Shown: positions 16,853 through 25,067 of the stretch, piece by piece
Position numbering within the stretch: the first letter of the stretch is position 1
Layout of the letters: every line of letters begins with the position of its first letter
NCBI GenBank assembly: GCA_036279295.1
Contig: DASUJK010000076.1
Location: 1 to 64,000, forward strand
Length of the DNA stretch: 64,000 bases
Direction: 5' to 3'
DNA from: DATEPR01 sp036279295
GTDB taxonomy: Bacteria; Actinomycetota; Actinomycetes; Mycobacteriales; Pseudonocardiaceae
Notes under the pieces: model-generated
Database searches by the model: none
Told to the model about the DNA's origin: nothing
What the model saw: only the letters and a program-made list of their open reading frames with translations
Program-made: the position numbers and the translations under genes

Positions 16853-18000
16853 CTCGTCTCCTCCGTTCCACGCACCTTGGCGAAGGCCTCGGCGATCAAG
16901 GCGCGTTCGGCGTCGGCAGGCTCGCTACCTCGGCAGTCCGCGACGAAACGGCTGGCTACCTCATCGTCATCCCGAGCCGTCGCGAGATCCGGGTAGCTCG
17001 CCGGCCCGTCCGGCCGACCGCCCTCCGGCTGCCAGTCCATCCGGACAGCGAAGGGAAAACGCCGCTGCAGCTGCCGCATGGCGTCCATAGGCCGTACCTG
17101 GTCGGTCAGCACCACGGAGAGATAGTGATCCTCCAGTTTCGAAAATGTGGGATTGGCCAGGACCTCGGCGAGTTGCCCTCGGACGGTGGCCAGTTGGCGA
17201 GGCGCGGGCAGGTCATGTTGCCGCACGTCACCGAGGCCCTTGGCGACCAGATCCAGGAGCCAGACGGACTTACGATGGCTGGTCTCGGAGAACGAATAGG
17301 CCAGCGGGCTACCGGAGTAGCGAAGGTGATCGGCCAGGCGCTGCGATCCGTGCAGGTGGCCGAGAGCCACATAGTCCACACCTGCGAAGACGGAACCGGG
17401 CACCTGTTCGACGCCACCGACGGCGATGGTGCGCTCGGACTCGCAGGCGATACCACCGCTGACAAACGCGTGTGCCAGCACGACCGATCGCGTATTCGGC
17501 CGGTCGGCCAGGTCGCGTCGCACCCGACTCATGGCCTCGGCGAGCACGCCCTGATGGCCGCGAGCGGATGGGACGCCGAATGCGTGCCTGGCCAGTTCCG
17601 GCTCCAGATAAGGGATTCCGTAGAATGCGACCGGACCGTGTCGGTCGGCGAGCAGAACCGGGCTGCCCACATCGGCAATATTGGTCCGCAGGTGCAGTCC
17701 GCCTGCGGCTGCGAAATCGCCGAACGCGCCGAGGCGGGCGGCCGAATCATGGTTTCCTGGCGTGATCACCACGTGGGCGCCTGCTTGCCGAATGCGGGAG
17801 AGAATGCGAGTACATGCGCTTACCGCCTCACCAGCGGGCACAGCGCGGTCGTACAGGTCACCTGCGACCACGACGACATCGACGCGCTGGTCGACCACGA
17901 TGTCGGCCAGCCCGCCGAGCACCGACTCCTGGTCGGTGAGCAGGTCGCGGCCGTGGAACATCCGTCCCACGTGCCAGTCGGAGGTGTGCAGAACTCGCAT
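16849..18000 (-). CDS. sbcD: SbcD-type Mre11 family exonuclease/endonuclease
   Basis: Nuclease subunit of SbcCD; 383 aa. Calcineurin-like metallophosphoesterase motifs are in order: DWHVG (residues 8-12), GDLYD, GNHD, then a downstream AHAF and GHLH. These bind the two active-site manganese ions. The C-terminal capping region that contacts SbcC follows. There is no Shine-Dalgarno before the ATG, but a TAGCTT box lies six bases upstream, suggesting a leaderless transcript for the sbcDC operon. Confidence 0.95.
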   Translation of the reverse strand: MRVLHTSDWHVGRMFHGRDLLTDQESVLGGLADIVVDQRVDVVVVAGDLYDRAVPAGEAVSACTRILSRIRQAGAHVVITPGNHDSAARLGAFGDFAAAGGLHLRTNIADVGSPVLLADRHGPVAFYGIPYLEPELARHAFGVPSARGHQGVLAEAMSRVRRDLADRPNTRSVVLAHAFVSGGIACESERTIAVGGVEQVPGSVFAGVDYVALGHLHGSQRLADHLRYSGSPLAYSFSETSHRKSVWLLDLVAKGLGDVRQHDLPAPRQLATVRGQLAEVLANPTFSKLEDHYLSVVLTDQVRPMDAMRQLQRRFPFAVRMDWQPEGGRPDGPASYPDLATARDDDEVASRFVADCRGSEPADAERALIAEAFAKVRGTEETR

Positions 18001-18006
18001 GCCACC

Positions 18007-18012
18007 AAGCTA
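18007..18012 (-). promoter_or_regulatory. -10 box (TAGCTT) for leaderless sbcDC
   Basis: TANNNT hexamer six bases before the sbcD ATG, with no ribosome-binding site. Confidence 0.5.
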
Positions 18013-18145
18013 GATCGACTTACCGACAGCGCGCCGCTGATTACCCTTTTTCTCACTCGAACGTGTGTTCGATGGTGCGCTCGGCCGAAAGTCGGACGAT
18101 GATCGACCACGACGACCGAAATCGAGACGAAAAGGGATGGGACCG

Positions 18146-19081
18146 ATGACCGCAGTGATCAGCATCGTCGCCGCCGTGCTGGCGCTGCTGCTGGCCGCGG
18201 CCGTGCTGTTGTTCTGGCGCCTCTACCAGGACAGCACGCGCCGCGCTGACGCGGCGATGGAGATGGTCAGGGCCGAACGAGCCAGGGTGGACCAGCAGCA
18301 GACGGCATTGCAGCGATACGAAGTGGCATTCGCGTCGATCAGCGGCCGCGGCGAACTGGGCGAGCAGGTATTGGTGGAAACCGCGCGCGCGTTGGGCCTA
18401 CGTGAGGATCTGCATTTCACCGTGCAGACCGATCTGGCCGGCGGCGGTACGGTACGACCGGACATGGTGCTGCTGGTGGGCGGCGGTCGTCGCGTACCCG
18501 TCGACGCCAAGATGAGCATGGTCTGCTGGGCTGAGGCGACCGAGACCGACGATGTCGCCGAACGGGCAGACGCCCTGCGGGTACACGTGCGCAACATCCG
18601 CTCACGAGCCGCGGAACTGGCCGGCAAGGGCTACCAACGCTGGGCCGACGCCATCTACGGCACCATCATGTTCGTCCCGTCGGACGCCGCCGTGGTCGCC
18701 GCACTGGACACCGACCCGGAGTTACTTCGCTGGCTGATGGATCGCAGGGTGTTCCTCTGTGGACCGACCGGTTTCGCCGTCGTGGCGTCGGCTGCGATGT
18801 TCGCGGCCACCGATCGGGCGATCGCGGAAGATGTGGAGCAGGTCAGGGTGCAGGCGGCTGCCGCTCATCGGTCGGCAGGGGGCGCTGTGGACGCGTTCAA
18901 CCTGTCGAGCACACATCTACAGCGATTCATCGCAGCTCGGCGCCGAGAACTCGACGCACTGGAGACGTTCCGTGGTTCGGTGCAGCCACTGACCGAGGCT
19001 GCCGCCAGTCCAACCCCACTTGCGGCGGTCCGACGCCAGGATGAGGTAGTAGCCGGCCTGCCGCCCGCAGTCGGCGACTAG
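18146..19081 (+). CDS. rmuC: DNA recombination protein RmuC homolog
   Basis: Membrane-anchored protein related to RmuC, which limits inversions at short inverted repeats and has a PD-(D/E)XK nuclease-like core. At 311 aa it is shorter than E. coli RmuC (475). It has an N-terminal helix (about 1-24), a short coiled coil, then the core with VRPDMVLLV, VDAKMSM and FVPSDAA, which carry the nuclease-like acidic and Lys residues. The ATG chosen lies eight bases after an AAAAGGGA site; an in-frame ATG three codons earlier has no such spacing. Placed divergently from sbcDC, another DNA-end processing system. Confidence 0.88.
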   Translation: MTAVISIVAAVLALLLAAAVLLFWRLYQDSTRRADAAMEMVRAERARVDQQQTALQRYEVAFASISGRGELGEQVLVETARALGLREDLHFTVQTDLAGGGTVRPDMVLLVGGGRRVPVDAKMSMVCWAEATETDDVAERADALRVHVRNIRSRAAELAGKGYQRWADAIYGTIMFVPSDAAVVAALDTDPELLRWLMDRRVFLCGPTGFAVVASAAMFAATDRAIAEDVEQVRVQAAAAHRSAGGAVDAFNLSSTHLQRFIAARRRELDALETFRGSVQPLTEAAASPTPLAAVRRQDEVVAGLPPAVGD

Positions 19082-19321
19082 TTGTCCAACGCGCCACCAG
19101 CCGTACTTAACAGATACCTGACCCCGGATCACCACACTGGAGTAGATAAAGTAGAACAGCATAAAATGGACATTTAACGCATCGATCACGTCGCGCGGCC
19201 AGACAGGACACAACTAGGCTCCCGAATTGGCTACGGTATGGACACACAGCCCGAGTTCTGCGAGGACCGCATTGAAGACAACAACCTCGGCCGGTTGGCC
19301 GTGCGTGGGTAGCGAGGAGGC
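19082..19321. other. Intergenic stretch with locally low G+C
   Basis: About 240 bp between rmuC and the DUF6542 gene. Positions 19100-19190 are visibly A/T-rich (ACTTAACAG, GATAAAGTAG, ATAAAATGG) against a very G+C-rich background. No gene is supported. It probably holds the promoter of the DUF6542 gene or a scrap of acquired DNA. Confidence 0.5.
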
Positions 19322-20269
19322 ATGGTGACCGCTACCCATGATCGTCGGCGCGACCCACACGCGGGGGTCAACGCCCTGAAGGAGTGGGGCCAGCGTTCGG
19401 CCTTCGGCGCGGCCAAGGGATGGCCGTGGTGGGCAGTCGTCGTGCTGGCCCTCGGCCTGTCGATCGTGGGCGCGTTCATCGACATGCACGTGTCCGGCAA
19501 CCTCGGCAAGGTCTTCGAGGGCGGCTACTTCCTTGGCTGCGTGGGAGCTGTGTGCCTGGTTCGGCGACGCAACCTGTTCGGCCCCATGGTGCAGGCACCG
19601 CTGATCCTGGCGGTGACCATTCCGGTCGTCGTGCTGCTGACGAAGGGCATGCCGTCTGGTTCCGGCACCATGTCGAAGTTGCTCACCCTGGGCGTGCCGC
19701 TGGTCACCGGGTTCCCGACCATGGCGATCACGACCGTGGCCACCTTGGTGATCGGTGGGATCAGGTTCCTGGTCCAGCGGAAGCCGGTCACCGACGATGG
19801 GGGCGACGACTGGGACGACAGCGCTCAGGAGGACCGAGGTGAGCCACGGCGGCGACCGGCGAACCGGGACGGCGAGCGGCCGTCTGGGGCTGGTCGGCGG
19901 CCGGCCAGTGGATCGGGCGGCCGGCCCGCTTCAGGTCGCACCGCACGGGACGACAGAGAAGACAGTCCGCGAGACCGGGCCAGGGCGCCGCAGTCGAACC
20001 GTGGTCGTGGTAAACCGTCCGGTCGGGAGGGTCGGCCGGCCGGTGGTCGGTCCACCCAGGACAGAGACCGGGACAAAGGTCAGAGCCGCGACCCGGAAGG
20101 ACGCGAGCGGCGGCCGTCCCGGGAGCGCGGAGCAGGTGGCGAACAACGAGGACAGGCGCCACGCGGCAGCCAGAGCCGCGAGCGTGGTCAGGCACCTCGG
20201 GGTGATCGCCCGTCCCGTGATGACGGCCGTCGTCAGCCGCCGCCTCGGCGTCGGGACGACGACTACTGA
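19322..20269 (+). CDS. DUF6542 membrane protein with long Arg/Asp-rich disordered tail
   Basis: The N-terminal ~155 residues form the DUF6542 region with four likely membrane helices, starting near WWAVVVLALGLSIVG and ending near ATLVIGGIRFLV. Residues ~165-315 are a low-complexity tail dominated by Arg, Asp, Gly, Pro, Ser and Glu (RDRD, RERR, PPPRRRDDDY). This is the composition of intrinsically disordered RNA- or condensate-associated segments. A strong GAGGAGG precedes the ATG. Position next to ispH matches Rv1111c of M. tuberculosis. Function is unknown. It converges on ispH. Confidence 0.82.
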   Translation: MVTATHDRRRDPHAGVNALKEWGQRSAFGAAKGWPWWAVVVLALGLSIVGAFIDMHVSGNLGKVFEGGYFLGCVGAVCLVRRRNLFGPMVQAPLILAVTIPVVVLLTKGMPSGSGTMSKLLTLGVPLVTGFPTMAITTVATLVIGGIRFLVQRKPVTDDGGDDWDDSAQEDRGEPRRRPANRDGERPSGAGRRPASGSGGRPASGRTARDDREDSPRDRARAPQSNRGRGKPSGREGRPAGGRSTQDRDRDKGQSRDPEGRERRPSRERGAGGEQRGQAPRGSQSRERGQAPRGDRPSRDDGRRQPPPRRRDDDY

Positions 20270-20409
20270 ACGACGGCGACGGTTGACGACGACCACCGAA
20301 CATCGCCCTGCCGGTCGTCCGACCGCGTCAGAACATCAGGGGGCTGCCATGACGGACCAGCGCTGTCGATGACCGGGCCCGTCCGGCAACATGCTGGACC
20401 GTTGGTGGC

Positions 20410-21468
20410 TCAGGCGTCCGGACCGCCGAGGTCCTTACGCAGTTCACGGGGCAACGCGAAGGCGATCTTCTCGTTGGCCGTGGTGACTTCCTCGACGTCC
20501 GACCAGCCGCGTTCGGCCAGGAACGCGAGTACTTCCTGCACCAACAGTTCCGGCACCGAAGCGCCGCTGGTGACGCCGACGGTGTCGACATCGGCCAACC
20601 AGGCCTCGTCGATCTCGCTCGCGTAGTCGATCAGGTACGACGTCCGCGCGCCCGCCTGTACAGCGACCTCAACCAGCCGCTTCGAGTTGGACGAGTTCTG
20701 CGAGCCGACCACCAGCACCAGATCGCATTCCGGGGCCATCGCCTTGACCGCGACCTGACGATTCTGGGTGGCGTAGCAGATGTCGTCGCTGGGCGGACTC
20801 TGCAAGCCGGGAAACCGGTCGCGCAACTGGTCGACGCGCTCCATGGTCTCGTCCACCGACAACGTCGTCTGGGACAGCCAGACCACCTTCGACGGGTCGC
20901 GGATCTCGACGTTGGCCACATCCTCGGCCTTGTCCACCAGCTGCACGCGCTCGGGCGCCTCGCCGGTGGTGCCGTCGACCTCCTCGTGGCCAGCGTGGCC
21001 GATGAGCAGAATGTCGTAGTCCTCGCGGGCGAACCGCTTCACTTCCTGGTGCACCTTGGTGACCAGGGGGCAGGTCGCGTCGATGGTGCGCAGATCGCGG
21101 TCGACCGCCTGCTCACGCACGGCCGGGGACACGCCATGTGCCGAGAACACGAGCAACGCGCCTTCCGGCACCTCGTCGGTCTCGTCCACGAAGATCGCGC
21201 CACGCTCGGACAGCCGGTCCACGACGTAGCGGTTGTGGACGATCTCCTTGCGCACGTAAACCGGGGCGCCGTAGGTGTCCAGGGCCTTCTCGACGGTCAC
21301 CACCGCGCGGTCGACACCCGCGCAGTAGCCGCGCGGCTTGGCCACCAGCACCCTGCGGGCGCGATGGGTGTCGCTGTCGCCCTGTTCGGCACTGATGTCG
21401 CTGCTGGCAGCTCCGTCGACAGCGCCGTCAACGCTGCCGCTCTCGGTCACCGGGGTCGAAGCGGTCAT
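20410..21468 (-). CDS. ispH: 4-hydroxy-3-methylbut-2-enyl diphosphate reductase
   Basis: Iron-sulfur enzyme of the last MEP-pathway step, converting HMBPP to IPP and DMAPP; 352 aa. The three cluster cysteines lie in RGYCAGV (Cys49), DATCPLV and DICYATQ. Conserved SAHGVSP and GSQNSSNSKRL segments bind substrate. The first ~35 residues are a variable Thr/Ser/Asp-rich extension. The ATG has no Shine-Dalgarno but has TACCCT six bases upstream. Its isoprenoid product feeds the cis-prenyltransferase later in the window. Ortholog of lytB2 (Rv1110). Confidence 0.96.
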   Translation of the reverse strand: MTASTPVTESGSVDGAVDGAASSDISAEQGDSDTHRARRVLVAKPRGYCAGVDRAVVTVEKALDTYGAPVYVRKEIVHNRYVVDRLSERGAIFVDETDEVPEGALLVFSAHGVSPAVREQAVDRDLRTIDATCPLVTKVHQEVKRFAREDYDILLIGHAGHEEVDGTTGEAPERVQLVDKAEDVANVEIRDPSKVVWLSQTTLSVDETMERVDQLRDRFPGLQSPPSDDICYATQNRQVAVKAMAPECDLVLVVGSQNSSNSKRLVEVAVQAGARTSYLIDYASEIDEAWLADVDTVGVTSGASVPELLVQEVLAFLAERGWSDVEEVTTANEKIAFALPRELRKDLGGPDA

Positions 21469-21474
21469 GCGTCC

Positions 21475-21480
21475 AGGGTA
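21475..21480 (-). promoter_or_regulatory. -10 box (TACCCT) for leaderless ispH
   Basis: TANNNT hexamer six bases before the ispH ATG, with no ribosome-binding site. Confidence 0.5.
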
Positions 21481-21589
21481 CGGGCGACCTAGCGATCATC
21501 GACGACCATCCGGGTGTCCCACGTCACCTACTGAAAACGCACCGAGCGTTGTGCTGGGCAGGATCGATGGTCTGCGGCAGGCTGTGCAC

Positions 21590-22198
21590 ATGAAGCCACT
21601 ACCGCTGCCGGTACGGGTCGCGGCCGGCCTCGCGGTCACCGCCGTTGACCGTGCCCGCCACCTGCCCGAACGGCTTGCCGGGCTGCCGGTCACGATGGTG
21701 AGCCAGGCGTTGCAGCTGTCGATGCGGTTGCAGCAGCAGATGACCGAACTGGCGATCAAGGGTGACGACGCGCTGTCCACATTGCGCCCCGGTCAGGAGT
21801 CTCCGGAGTGGGCGACCTTCGACGAGGACGGCGCGGAGGACCGGTACGACGCGAGCACGGTGAAACGTTCGCGGTTCGACGCGGCCGACGTGGATGCCGA
21901 CGCGGCCACCAACGGCGAGCCGGTGGCCGCTGGCGATCCGTGGGCTGCCGAGGAACGGGCCATGCTGCATGAGCTGGACAACGCGGCGCCGGCCGAAGAC
22001 GAACCTGATGACGATGCCGGGCCTGCCGCGTTGGCCGACTATGCCGAGTTGACCTTGCCACAGGTCAGGGCTCGGATGCGCAGGCTGAGCATCGACGAGT
22101 TGGCCGAACTGGTCGAGTTCGAGCGTGCGCACGACGATCGGCCTGCGTTCGTCGGCATGCTGACCCGACGTATCGGCACCCTCCGCGACCAGCAGTGA
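21590..22198 (+). CDS. Lipid droplet-associated-like protein (Rv1109c family)
   Basis: Protein of 202 aa in the actinobacterial family annotated as lipid-droplet-associated. The N-terminus (KPLPLPVRVAAGLAVTAVDRARHLPERLAGLPVTMV region, residues 2-37) is amphipathic and probably membrane- or droplet-associated. An acidic middle follows, and a C-terminal helical domain has the LTLPQVRARMRRLSIDELAELV pattern (within ~152-175) and then HDDRPAFVGMLTRRI. An in-frame GTG two codons upstream is an alternative start. It overlaps xseA by 4 bp, so it leads the exonuclease VII operon, as in mycobacteria. Confidence 0.78.
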   Translation: MKPLPLPVRVAAGLAVTAVDRARHLPERLAGLPVTMVSQALQLSMRLQQQMTELAIKGDDALSTLRPGQESPEWATFDEDGAEDRYDASTVKRSRFDAADVDADAATNGEPVAAGDPWAAEERAMLHELDNAAPAEDEPDDDAGPAALADYAELTLPQVRARMRRLSIDELAELVEFERAHDDRPAFVGMLTRRIGTLRDQQ

Positions 22199-23532
22199 CC
22201 AACGGACCCGCGATCCCAGCAGCAGGCCGCGCCGACGCAGGCACGGCTGGGCCTGGCGGCGACGGCCCGACCAGTGCCGACGCGCCATGGCCGGTCCGTA
22301 CGGTCGCCCGCAAGATCGCGGAGTGGATCAGCAAGCTGGGTTCGATCTGGGTCGAGGGCCAGATCACCCAGATCTCCGCACGGCCCGGTACCGCCACGGG
22401 GTTCGTGATCCTCCGTGATCCCGCTGCCGAGGTGTCGCTGACCCTGACGTGTTCGACCGGCATGCTGCGCGCCTGCGAACCGCCGCTCACCGAGGGCAGT
22501 CAGGTCGTGGTGCACGGACGTCCCACGTTCTACATGAGCCGGGGCACGCTGAGCCTGCGTGTGGACGAGATCCGGGCGGTCGGCATCGGTGAACTGCTGG
22601 CCAGGATCGAACGGCTACGCAGGCTCCTGGCCGCGGAGGGCCTGTTCGAGCCGGCTCGCAAACGACGCCTGCCGTTCCTACCGCGCACGGTCGGACTCAT
22701 CACTGGTCGGGCTTCGGCTGCTGAGCGGGATGTGCTGACGAATGCCAGCGCCCGGTGGCCCGCGGTGCGGTTCCGGGTGGTCAACGTGGCTGTGCAGGGT
22801 GTGCTCGCCGTGCCGGAGATCCTGACCGCGTTGGGCGCCCTGGACCGGGATCCGAGCGTCGACGTGATCGTGCTGGCCAGAGGTGGCGGCAGCGTGGAGG
22901 ACCTGCTGCCGTTCTCCGATGAGACGTTGTGTCGCGCGGTGGCGTCCTGTCGAACCCCGGTGGTCAGCGCCATCGGGCACGAACCGGACACGCCGTTGGT
23001 GGACCACGTGGCCGATCTGCGGTGCTCGACGCCGACCGATGCCGGCAAGCGGGTGGTGCCCGACGTCGCCGAGGAGACCAAGCGGATCGCCACGATGCGT
23101 GATCGGGCTCGGCGCGCGCTGCACGGCTGGGTGGACCGGGAACGCCAGTTGCTGATGTCGCTGCGCAGCCGTCCTGTCCTCGCCGACCCGCTCACCCCGC
23201 TACGCCGCAGAGCCGAGGAAATCGATTCGCTGCGGGAGCGGTCGCGTCGTGCGATGCTGGCTGTTCTCACCAGTGAGCACACGGCATTGGTCGCGACCAG
23301 GTCCAGGCTGACAACGTTGGGTCCGGCAGCAACCCTTGCCAGGGGGTACGCCGTCCTACAAGTGTTCGACGAGGACAGCGAGAACGGTGGTGACCGGATC
23401 GTCCGGTCTATCGCGCAGCTCGGACCGGGAACGAAGGTTCGGGTGCGGGTCGTTGACGGTGCGGCGCACGCGGTGGTGTCCGACGTGGAGGCCCTGGCGG
23501 CCGACGACGGCGAGAGCGGGAGTGGGAGATGA
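22195..23532 (+). CDS. xseA: Exodeoxyribonuclease VII large subunit
   Basis: Catalytic subunit of ExoVII, which degrades single-stranded DNA to oligonucleotides; 445 aa. An N-terminal OB fold (about 30-125, with VEGQITQISARPGTATGFV) is followed by the catalytic domain. That domain has LPRTVGLITGRASAAERD, RGGGSVEDLLPFSDE and SAIGHEPDTPLVD, which hold the key residues. A helical region that binds small subunits ends the protein. The GTG start overlaps the previous stop. An unknown gene separates it from xseB. Confidence 0.95.
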   Translation: MTNGPAIPAAGRADAGTAGPGGDGPTSADAPWPVRTVARKIAEWISKLGSIWVEGQITQISARPGTATGFVILRDPAAEVSLTLTCSTGMLRACEPPLTEGSQVVVHGRPTFYMSRGTLSLRVDEIRAVGIGELLARIERLRRLLAAEGLFEPARKRRLPFLPRTVGLITGRASAAERDVLTNASARWPAVRFRVVNVAVQGVLAVPEILTALGALDRDPSVDVIVLARGGGSVEDLLPFSDETLCRAVASCRTPVVSAIGHEPDTPLVDHVADLRCSTPTDAGKRVVPDVAEETKRIATMRDRARRALHGWVDRERQLLMSLRSRPVLADPLTPLRRRAEEIDSLRERSRRAMLAVLTSEHTALVATRSRLTTLGPAATLARGYAVLQVFDEDSENGGDRIVRSIAQLGPGTKVRVRVVDGAAHAVVSDVEALAADDGESGSGR

Positions 23533-23972
23533 CCAGGCACACGATGCACGGCGCTCATGAACCCACATTCCTGCCGCTGGTCGTGGCTGCCGCGCGTGCC
23601 GCCGCGGACATGCCCGCCGATGCCCCCGTGGTGGCGCGGGCGCACGTGGTCCGCCGGCATGCCGAGGCTGCCGAACTGGCGGCTGCCGACTGCTGGACCG
23701 CGTTGCTGGCCGGGTGCCAGGCGCCGGCCAGGCGGGTGCTGCCGGCCAAGCTCCACGAGCTGACCGAGGCCACGTCGCTGTACCTGGGTACCCGGTGTTG
23801 GTACGGGGCCGGGTCGCCACACCGCAGTCGGGTGACCAGTGCGGAAGCCAGGATCACCGATGCCGTCCGGGACGGCGACGGTGCCGAGTTCGCCGAGGCA
23901 TGCGCAGGCTATGACCAGGCCGTGGCCACAGCGGTGGCCAGTGTGCGCAGTCGGACCAGCAGTCCGGCATAG
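23529..23972 (+). CDS. Unknown protein encoded between the exonuclease VII subunits
   Basis: Not recognised. The 147-aa product is Ala-rich and appears wholly helical, with no signal or membrane helix. Visible features are Cys residues in ADCWTALLAGC and TRCWYG and an acidic C-terminal helix. The ATG overlaps the xseA stop by 4 bp and xseB begins 47 bp later, so all three are likely co-expressed. Mycobacteria have xseA and xseB adjacent. This gene is therefore an insertion in the operon. It could be a helical partner of ExoVII or an unrelated passenger. Confidence 0.65.
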   Translation: MTRHTMHGAHEPTFLPLVVAAARAAADMPADAPVVARAHVVRRHAEAAELAAADCWTALLAGCQAPARRVLPAKLHELTEATSLYLGTRCWYGAGSPHRSRVTSAEARITDAVRDGDGAEFAEACAGYDQAVATAVASVRSRTSSPA

Positions 23973-24019
23973 TCGTCGCGCACCTCAGCAGCACGCCATT
24001 CAGTCCGCAGGGAGGACGT

Positions 24020-24265
24020 TTGTCCGGGAACAAGTACGCCGATGTGGCCGACCTCGGCTACGAGGCGGCCAGGGACGAACTGGTCGAGGTCGTACGCAGG
24101 TTGGAGGCCGGCGGCCTGTCGCTTGAGGAGTCGTTGGCGCTGTGGGAACGCGGCGAGGCCCTGGCCGCGGCATGCGAGCGGCACCTGGCTGGTGCGCGAG
24201 AGCGCGTCGAAACCGCGCTGGCGCGTGTGGAATCCGTGTCCGGTGAGCCGGATGGCAAGAACTAG
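24020..24265 (+). CDS. xseB: Exodeoxyribonuclease VII small subunit
   Basis: Helical accessory subunit of ExoVII, several copies of which coat the XseA helix; 81 aa. The family core is obvious: YEAARDELVEVVRRLEAGGLSLEESLALWERGEAL spans residues ~14-48. The rare TTG start follows GGAGG by about five bases. The TAG lies in a CTAG where the convergent DUF4245 gene also stops. Confidence 0.93.
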   Translation: MSGNKYADVADLGYEAARDELVEVVRRLEAGGLSLEESLALWERGEALAAACERHLAGARERVETALARVESVSGEPDGKN

Positions 24266-24951
24266 GGACCGCCCACGGCAGTCACTCGCTGACCCGTCAT
24301 CGTCGCCACAGCCAAGGTCCGGAACTCGGCGGTCGTACCGTTGCCCGTGATGAACAGCCGGTCCGTTCCCAGATCGGTCACCCAGGACGACTCGGCGCGG
24401 ATGCCCGGGTAGACCGTCCATTTCGTGCCGTTGACCGTTTCGGTGCCGGTCGGTCGCACGGTCACGTCGTCAGCGAGACCGGCCGCGGAGCGCACCAGGT
24501 CCATCACGTCGGCGTCGGACTGGGAAACCTGCAGGTAGCGGTCGCCCGGCGTGATCCAGCCCACGCGGACGGCCTGGTCGGTGCCGTTCGAGCCGAGTGG
24601 ATCAACGGAATCCGAATTCGCCCGCCACCCGGCCGGCAACCGAGGCTCACGGAGTGGGAACTTCACCTGACCAGCGGCGGCCCGCAGTTCACCCTGGACA
24701 TCGACGACCTGCACGGTGGCTGTGGAGTCAGCGGACGGACCGCCAGGGCTGAACGAACAACCCTTGGTCAGGCCGGCGAGCAACAAGATCCCGAGACCCA
24801 GCACCAGCATCGACCACAGCATGTCGCGCATGCCCGCCCTGCCGCGCCCTGAACCGCGCCCACCAGCGGGTACCTGCTCGGGTGCCCCGGTCGGGCCGGC
24901 TGCCGTGTCGCGGTTCGGGCCGGTCTCCGTGTCGCTCACGTTGTCCGCCAC
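24262..24951 (-). CDS. DUF4245 single-pass membrane protein
   Basis: Actinobacterial protein of 229 aa with a Pro/Gly-rich cytosolic N-terminus (1-40), one helix (about 45-64) and an exported C-terminal domain. The DUF4245 hallmarks are the PLREPRLPAGWRANS region, WITPGDRYLQVSQSDA and GTKWTVYPG. Its role is unknown. The position beside glpX and xseB equals Rv1100 of M. tuberculosis. It is divergent from glpX and shares a CTAG with xseB. Confidence 0.85.
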   Translation of the reverse strand: MADNVSDTETGPNRDTAAGPTGAPEQVPAGGRGSGRGRAGMRDMLWSMLVLGLGILLLAGLTKGCSFSPGGPSADSTATVQVVDVQGELRAAAGQVKFPLREPRLPAGWRANSDSVDPLGSNGTDQAVRVGWITPGDRYLQVSQSDADVMDLVRSAAGLADDVTVRPTGTETVNGTKWTVYPGIRAESSWVTDLGTDRLFITGNGTTAEFRTLAVATMTGQRVTAVGGP

Positions 24952-25067
24952 TCCCCCATGGTCCCAGGTGGTTCACGTCACCTTCGGCCGGTGGGTGGTC
25001 TGCCACCGGCCGATAGTCCGTCGATCTGGGAGAATTCGCATCTACGCGCACCGACTCGGGAGGCACG

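Noticed and set aside
18065..18145. Upstream extension of RmuC by about 27 residues.
   Set aside because: The extension is charged, not hydrophobic, whereas the ATG at 18146 has a well-spaced AAAAGGGA site and begins with the membrane helix.
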